DNA from: Candidatus Cloacimonadota bacterium
Lineage (GTDB): Bacteria; Cloacimonadota; Cloacimonadia; Cloacimonadales; TCS61
NCBI GenBank assembly: GCA_030628755.1
Contig: DAOVQH010000093.1
Span: forward strand, 1 to 8,245
Reading direction: 5' to 3'
Length of the DNA: 8,245 nucleotides
Shown here: piece after piece, positions 5,778 through 8,245 of the stretch
Position numbering within the stretch: position 1 is the first letter of the stretch
Layout of the letters: the number at the start of each line of letters is the position of its first letter
Translations under genes and position numbers: made by a program
The notes under the pieces: model-generated
What the model saw: only the letters and a program-made list of their open reading frames with translations
What the model was told of the DNA's origin: nothing
Database searches by the model: none

Positions 5778-8245
5778 ATGCTAAATAAAATCAACCCAAC
5801 TCAAACAAACGCCTGGAAAAAGTTGAAAGAACATTTCAGGGATATGAAATCTGTTCACATGAAGGATTTGTTTGAAAAAGATGCAGATAGGTTCTCAAAA
5901 TTCTCGCTTACTTTTGAAGATATCCTCGTTGATTTTTCCAAAAATATAATTACTGGAAAAACGTTCAAGTTGCTGTTAGAATTGGTTGATGAAGTAGATT
6001 TAAAAGATTCAATTAACAAAATGATTTCCGGTGAGAAGATCAATGAAACTGAAGACCGGGCAGTTCTTCACACAGCGCTAAGGAATCGTTCCAATAAACC
6101 TGTTTACGTTAATGGTAAAGACGTGATGCCTGATGTGAATGCTGTGTTGAAGCAAATGGAGGAGTTTTCTGATAAAATTACATCCGGACACTGGATTGGA
6201 TTTTCCGGGAAGGTTATAACAGATATTGTAAATATTGGTATTGGCGGATCTGATCTCGGTCCTCTGATGGTGACCGAAGCTTTAAAGCCTTATAAAAAAA
6301 TAAACATCAATGTGCACTTCGTTTCCAATGTTGATGGAACGCAGATTGTGGAAACACTAAAAAAATTGAATCCTGAAACCACTCTTTTTATGATCGCTTC
6401 CAAAACTTTCACTACCCAGGAAACCATGACCAATGCCCATACCGCGCGTAAGTGGTTTTTAAGTTCAGCACAAAATGAGGAATTTATTAAACAGCATTTC
6501 GTGGCAATATCTGCAAACGAGAAAGATGCGGTCGAATTTGGTATTAATCCGGAAAATATATTCGTTTTCTGGGATTGGGTTGGCGGAAGATATTCTCTCT
6601 GGAGTGCAATCGGGCTTCCAATTGCCTGTTCTATTGGATTTGAAAATTTTATGGAACTTTTGGAAGGCGCTCTTGCTATGGATAATCACTTCAAAAAAGC
6701 TCCTTTCGAGAAAAATATTCCCGTTGTCCTGGCTCTGATCGGGATCTGGTATAATAATTTCTTCGGAGCAGAAACTGAAGCAATATTACCTTATGACCAA
6801 TACATGCACAGATTTCCTGCATATTTTCAGCAGGGAAATATGGAAAGTAATGGCAAATACATCGATAGGAACGGGAGGGAAGTTAACTACCAAACAGGTC
6901 CAATTATCTGGGGAGAGCCTGGTACAAATGGGCAGCATGCTTTTTTCCAGTTAATTCACCAAGGAACCAAAATGGTCCCATGTGATTTTTTAGCTCCTGC
7001 CATTAGTCATAATCCTATTGGAGACCACCATCATAAGTTATTATCCAATTTCTTTGCACAAACTCAAGCTCTAATGAAAGGGAAAACCAAAGATGAAGTT
7101 CTTAAAGAATTAAAAGCAGCAGGCAAAAACAAAGAGGATATTAAAAAACTCCTTCCCTTCAAAGTTTTTAAAGGTAACAAACCAACCAACTCGATCATAT
7201 TCAAACAGCTAACGCCAAGAACCCTGGGAAGCTTGATAGCTATGTATGAACATAAAATCTTCGTACAGGGAATCATCTGGAATATTTACAGCTTTGACCA
7301 GTGGGGAGTGGAACTTGGAAAACAACTTGCTAAAAAGATCCAACCTCAACTTCGCGATAAAAGAAGAATTATAGGTCACGATTCCTCCACAAACGGATTG
7401 ATAAATGCATTCAAGAAAATGAGAAAAGCAGCTTCTAAAGCCCGGATAAAGACTATAGAACAAATCCAATATTTTAATTTTTATAAGGGACCGGAACGGG
7501 GACATCCCAGCCTGGTTGATATTCAAATCAATATTATAAAAGAATGCGTAGAAAAAACAATTTCAAGTAAAGAAATAGCGGAAAATTTAGGAAAAACAGG
7601 GAAATCCGGAAATCTGAAAAGAGCAATTTCCTCTTTAAGGCATAAAGGGTTAATCTCCTACACTATTCCAGATAAACCGGGAAGTTCCAACCAGAAATAT
7701 AAAATCACCAGGAAAGGTGTGGAGGCTCTCAAGAAATATGAACTCAAAAAGAAATTTATGTTAAACCGCATTCAAATAATTAAAGGTGACATTACCACTT
7801 TAAAGGTCGATGCTATTGTGAATGCTGCCAATACTTCACTTCTCGGTGGTGGTGGTGTTGATGGTGCAATTCATAAAGTTGCGGGAGTAGAACTCCTGAA
7901 AGAATGCAGAAAACTGAACGGTTGTCCTACTGGTGAAGCAAAAATTACAAAAGGATACAATCTTCTTGCAAAGCATGTTATTCATGCTGTCGGTCCTATC
8001 TGGCATGGTGGAAAAAATCGCGAAGATGAACTGCTTGCCAGTTGCTATAAAAAAAGTTTAAAATTAAGTGTGCGAAATAAAATAAAATCAATTGCGTTCC
8101 CGGCTATCAGTACAGGCGTGTACCGCTTCCCCGCAGAAAGAGCTACAAAGATTGCTGTACAAGAAATTAAAAAGTTCTTATCTAAGGACTCTTCAATCGA
8201 AAAAATTATCTTTATCTGCTTCGATGAACAAATGTATCAGATATA
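5778..8245 (+). CDS. pgi: Glucose-6-phosphate isomerase fused to a winged-helix domain and a macrodomain, 3'-partial
   Basis: One uninterrupted frame of 822 codons, still open at the window end. Residues 1-550 are a full-length Pgi (E. coli 549), which interconverts glucose-6-phosphate and fructose-6-phosphate in the cytosol. Motifs: INPTQT near the start, DIVNIGIGGSDLGPL, ASKTFTTQET, FWDWVGGRYSLWSAIGLP. Catalytic Glu356 (MESNGK), His387 (GTNGQH) and Lys515 (GVELGK) match E. coli 355, 386 and 514; HDSSTNGLIN marks the usual C-terminus. Instead of stopping, the frame continues: linker 551-580, winged helix about 581-650 (SSKEIAENLG, then IPDKPGSSNQKYKITRKG, a pattern known from the C-termini of AlbA_2/Fic-type proteins), then a macrodomain from 661 resembling YmdB/MacroD hydrolases. 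That domain has GDIT, NAAN with Asn685, GGGGVDGAIH with Asp695, and ISTGVYRFP; Asn685 and Asp695 align with YmdB Asn25 and Asp35. By comparison with YmdB only about 10-15 residues are missing. Pgi function is near certain; the fusion is seen directly, but its role is unknown. Confidence 0.95.
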   Translation, partial: MLNKINPTQTNAWKKLKEHFRDMKSVHMKDLFEKDADRFSKFSLTFEDILVDFSKNIITGKTFKLLLELVDEVDLKDSINKMISGEKINETEDRAVLHTALRNRSNKPVYVNGKDVMPDVNAVLKQMEEFSDKITSGHWIGFSGKVITDIVNIGIGGSDLGPLMVTEALKPYKKININVHFVSNVDGTQIVETLKKLNPETTLFMIASKTFTTQETMTNAHTARKWFLSSAQNEEFIKQHFVAISANEKDAVEFGINPENIFVFWDWVGGRYSLWSAIGLPIACSIGFENFMELLEGALAMDNHFKKAPFEKNIPVVLALIGIWYNNFFGAETEAILPYDQYMHRFPAYFQQGNMESNGKYIDRNGREVNYQTGPIIWGEPGTNGQHAFFQLIHQGTKMVPCDFLAPAISHNPIGDHHHKLLSNFFAQTQALMKGKTKDEVLKELKAAGKNKEDIKKLLPFKVFKGNKPTNSIIFKQLTPRTLGSLIAMYEHKIFVQGIIWNIYSFDQWGVELGKQLAKKIQPQLRDKRRIIGHDSSTNGLINAFKKMRKAASKARIKTIEQIQYFNFYKGPERGHPSLVDIQINIIKECVEKTISSKEIAENLGKTGKSGNLKRAISSLRHKGLISYTIPDKPGSSNQKYKITRKGVEALKKYELKKKFMLNRIQIIKGDITTLKVDAIVNAANTSLLGGGGVDGAIHKVAGVELLKECRKLNGCPTGEAKITKGYNLLAKHVIHAVGPIWHGGKNREDELLASCYKKSLKLSVRNKIKSIAFPAISTGVYRFPAERATKIAVQEIKKFLSKDSSIEKIIFICFDEQMYQI
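7518..7730 (+). other. Winged-helix domain within the pgi fusion
   Basis: Fusion residues about 581-651. Helices cover VDIQINIIKECVEK, SSKEIAENLG and GNLKRAISSLRHKGLI; the wing is YTIPDKPGSSNQKYKITRKG. The IPDKP-x-S-x-NQKY-x-T-x-KG pattern is typical of the C-terminal wHTH of AlbA_2/Schlafen-like and Fic proteins. No start codon lies in frame between the Pgi end (ATG 7419) and ATG 7758, so it must be translated as part of the fusion. It may bind DNA or RNA or mediate dimer contacts. Confidence 0.7.
7758..8245 (+). other. MacroD/YmdB-like macrodomain at the 3' end of the pgi fusion (partial)
   Basis: From Met661 it aligns without offset to YmdB residue 1. It has GDIT (adenine contact), VDAIVNAAN, GGGGVDGAIHKVAG, CPTGEAKIT, VIHAVGPIWHGG, AFPAISTGVYRFP and IIFICFDE. 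YmdB-class enzymes hydrolyse O-acetyl-ADP-ribose and remove mono-ADP-ribose from acidic residues. Met661 matching a family start suggests the domain was once a separate gene. It has no ribosome binding site now: the nearest purine-rich run, GGAGG at 7721-7725, is 32 bases upstream of the ATG. Confidence 0.9.

Noticed and set aside
7758..8245. Macrodomain as a separate gene starting at ATG 7758
   Set aside because: There is no stop between it and pgi and no ribosome binding site in range. Internal initiation remains possible but is not supported.

Overview
The window is AT-rich bacterial chromosome with all genes on the + strand: a broken or mis-sequenced dxs, then mnmE, then a repeat-bounded accessory insert (an ATPase_2-type ATPase and a REP-associated tyrosine transposase, RAYT), then pgi. 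The pgi reading frame does not stop at the end of the sugar isomerase. It runs on through a winged-helix domain into a macrodomain and is still open at the window edge. No rRNA, tRNA or CRISPR was seen. The genes suggest a free-living AT-rich bacterium with glycolysis and the MEP isoprenoid pathway. The ATPase style and the density of short palindromes would fit a Cloacimonadota or other FCB-type genome, but that is only an impression; nothing here fixes the phylum.

Layout. 1-1851: dxs, 5' end outside the window, with an in-frame TAA at 61-63. 1859-3214: mnmE, 7 bp after dxs and probably cotranscribed. 3215-3728: two tandem copies (142-bp period) of a palindrome block, then an AT-rich leader with an imperfect 30-bp direct repeat. 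3729-4850: AAA-type ATPase with a C-terminal winged helix. 4851-4969: another palindrome block. 4970-5467: RAYT. 5468-5777: two more palindrome blocks, about 93% identical to those before the ATPase. 5778-8245: the pgi-wHTH-macrodomain frame.

Two things stand out. The first is an apparent REPtron: a single-domain HUH transposase surrounded by at least 13 copies of one palindrome, in both orientations and paired like enterobacterial BIMEs. One variant changes both arms of the stem but keeps the pairing. The second is the fusion of an apparently complete glucose-6-phosphate isomerase (all three catalytic residues present) to a wHTH plus a YmdB/MacroD-like ADP-ribosyl hydrolase domain with both catalytic residues present. 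I know of no such architecture, and I checked the frame codon by codon across the junction.

How they may work together: dxs and mnmE are housekeeping genes with no evident link to the insert. The repeats probably owe their mobility to the RAYT. The ATPase is bracketed by the same repeats and may be cargo or a partner. The fusion could couple sugar-phosphate flux to ADP-ribose signalling, but that is inference from architecture only.
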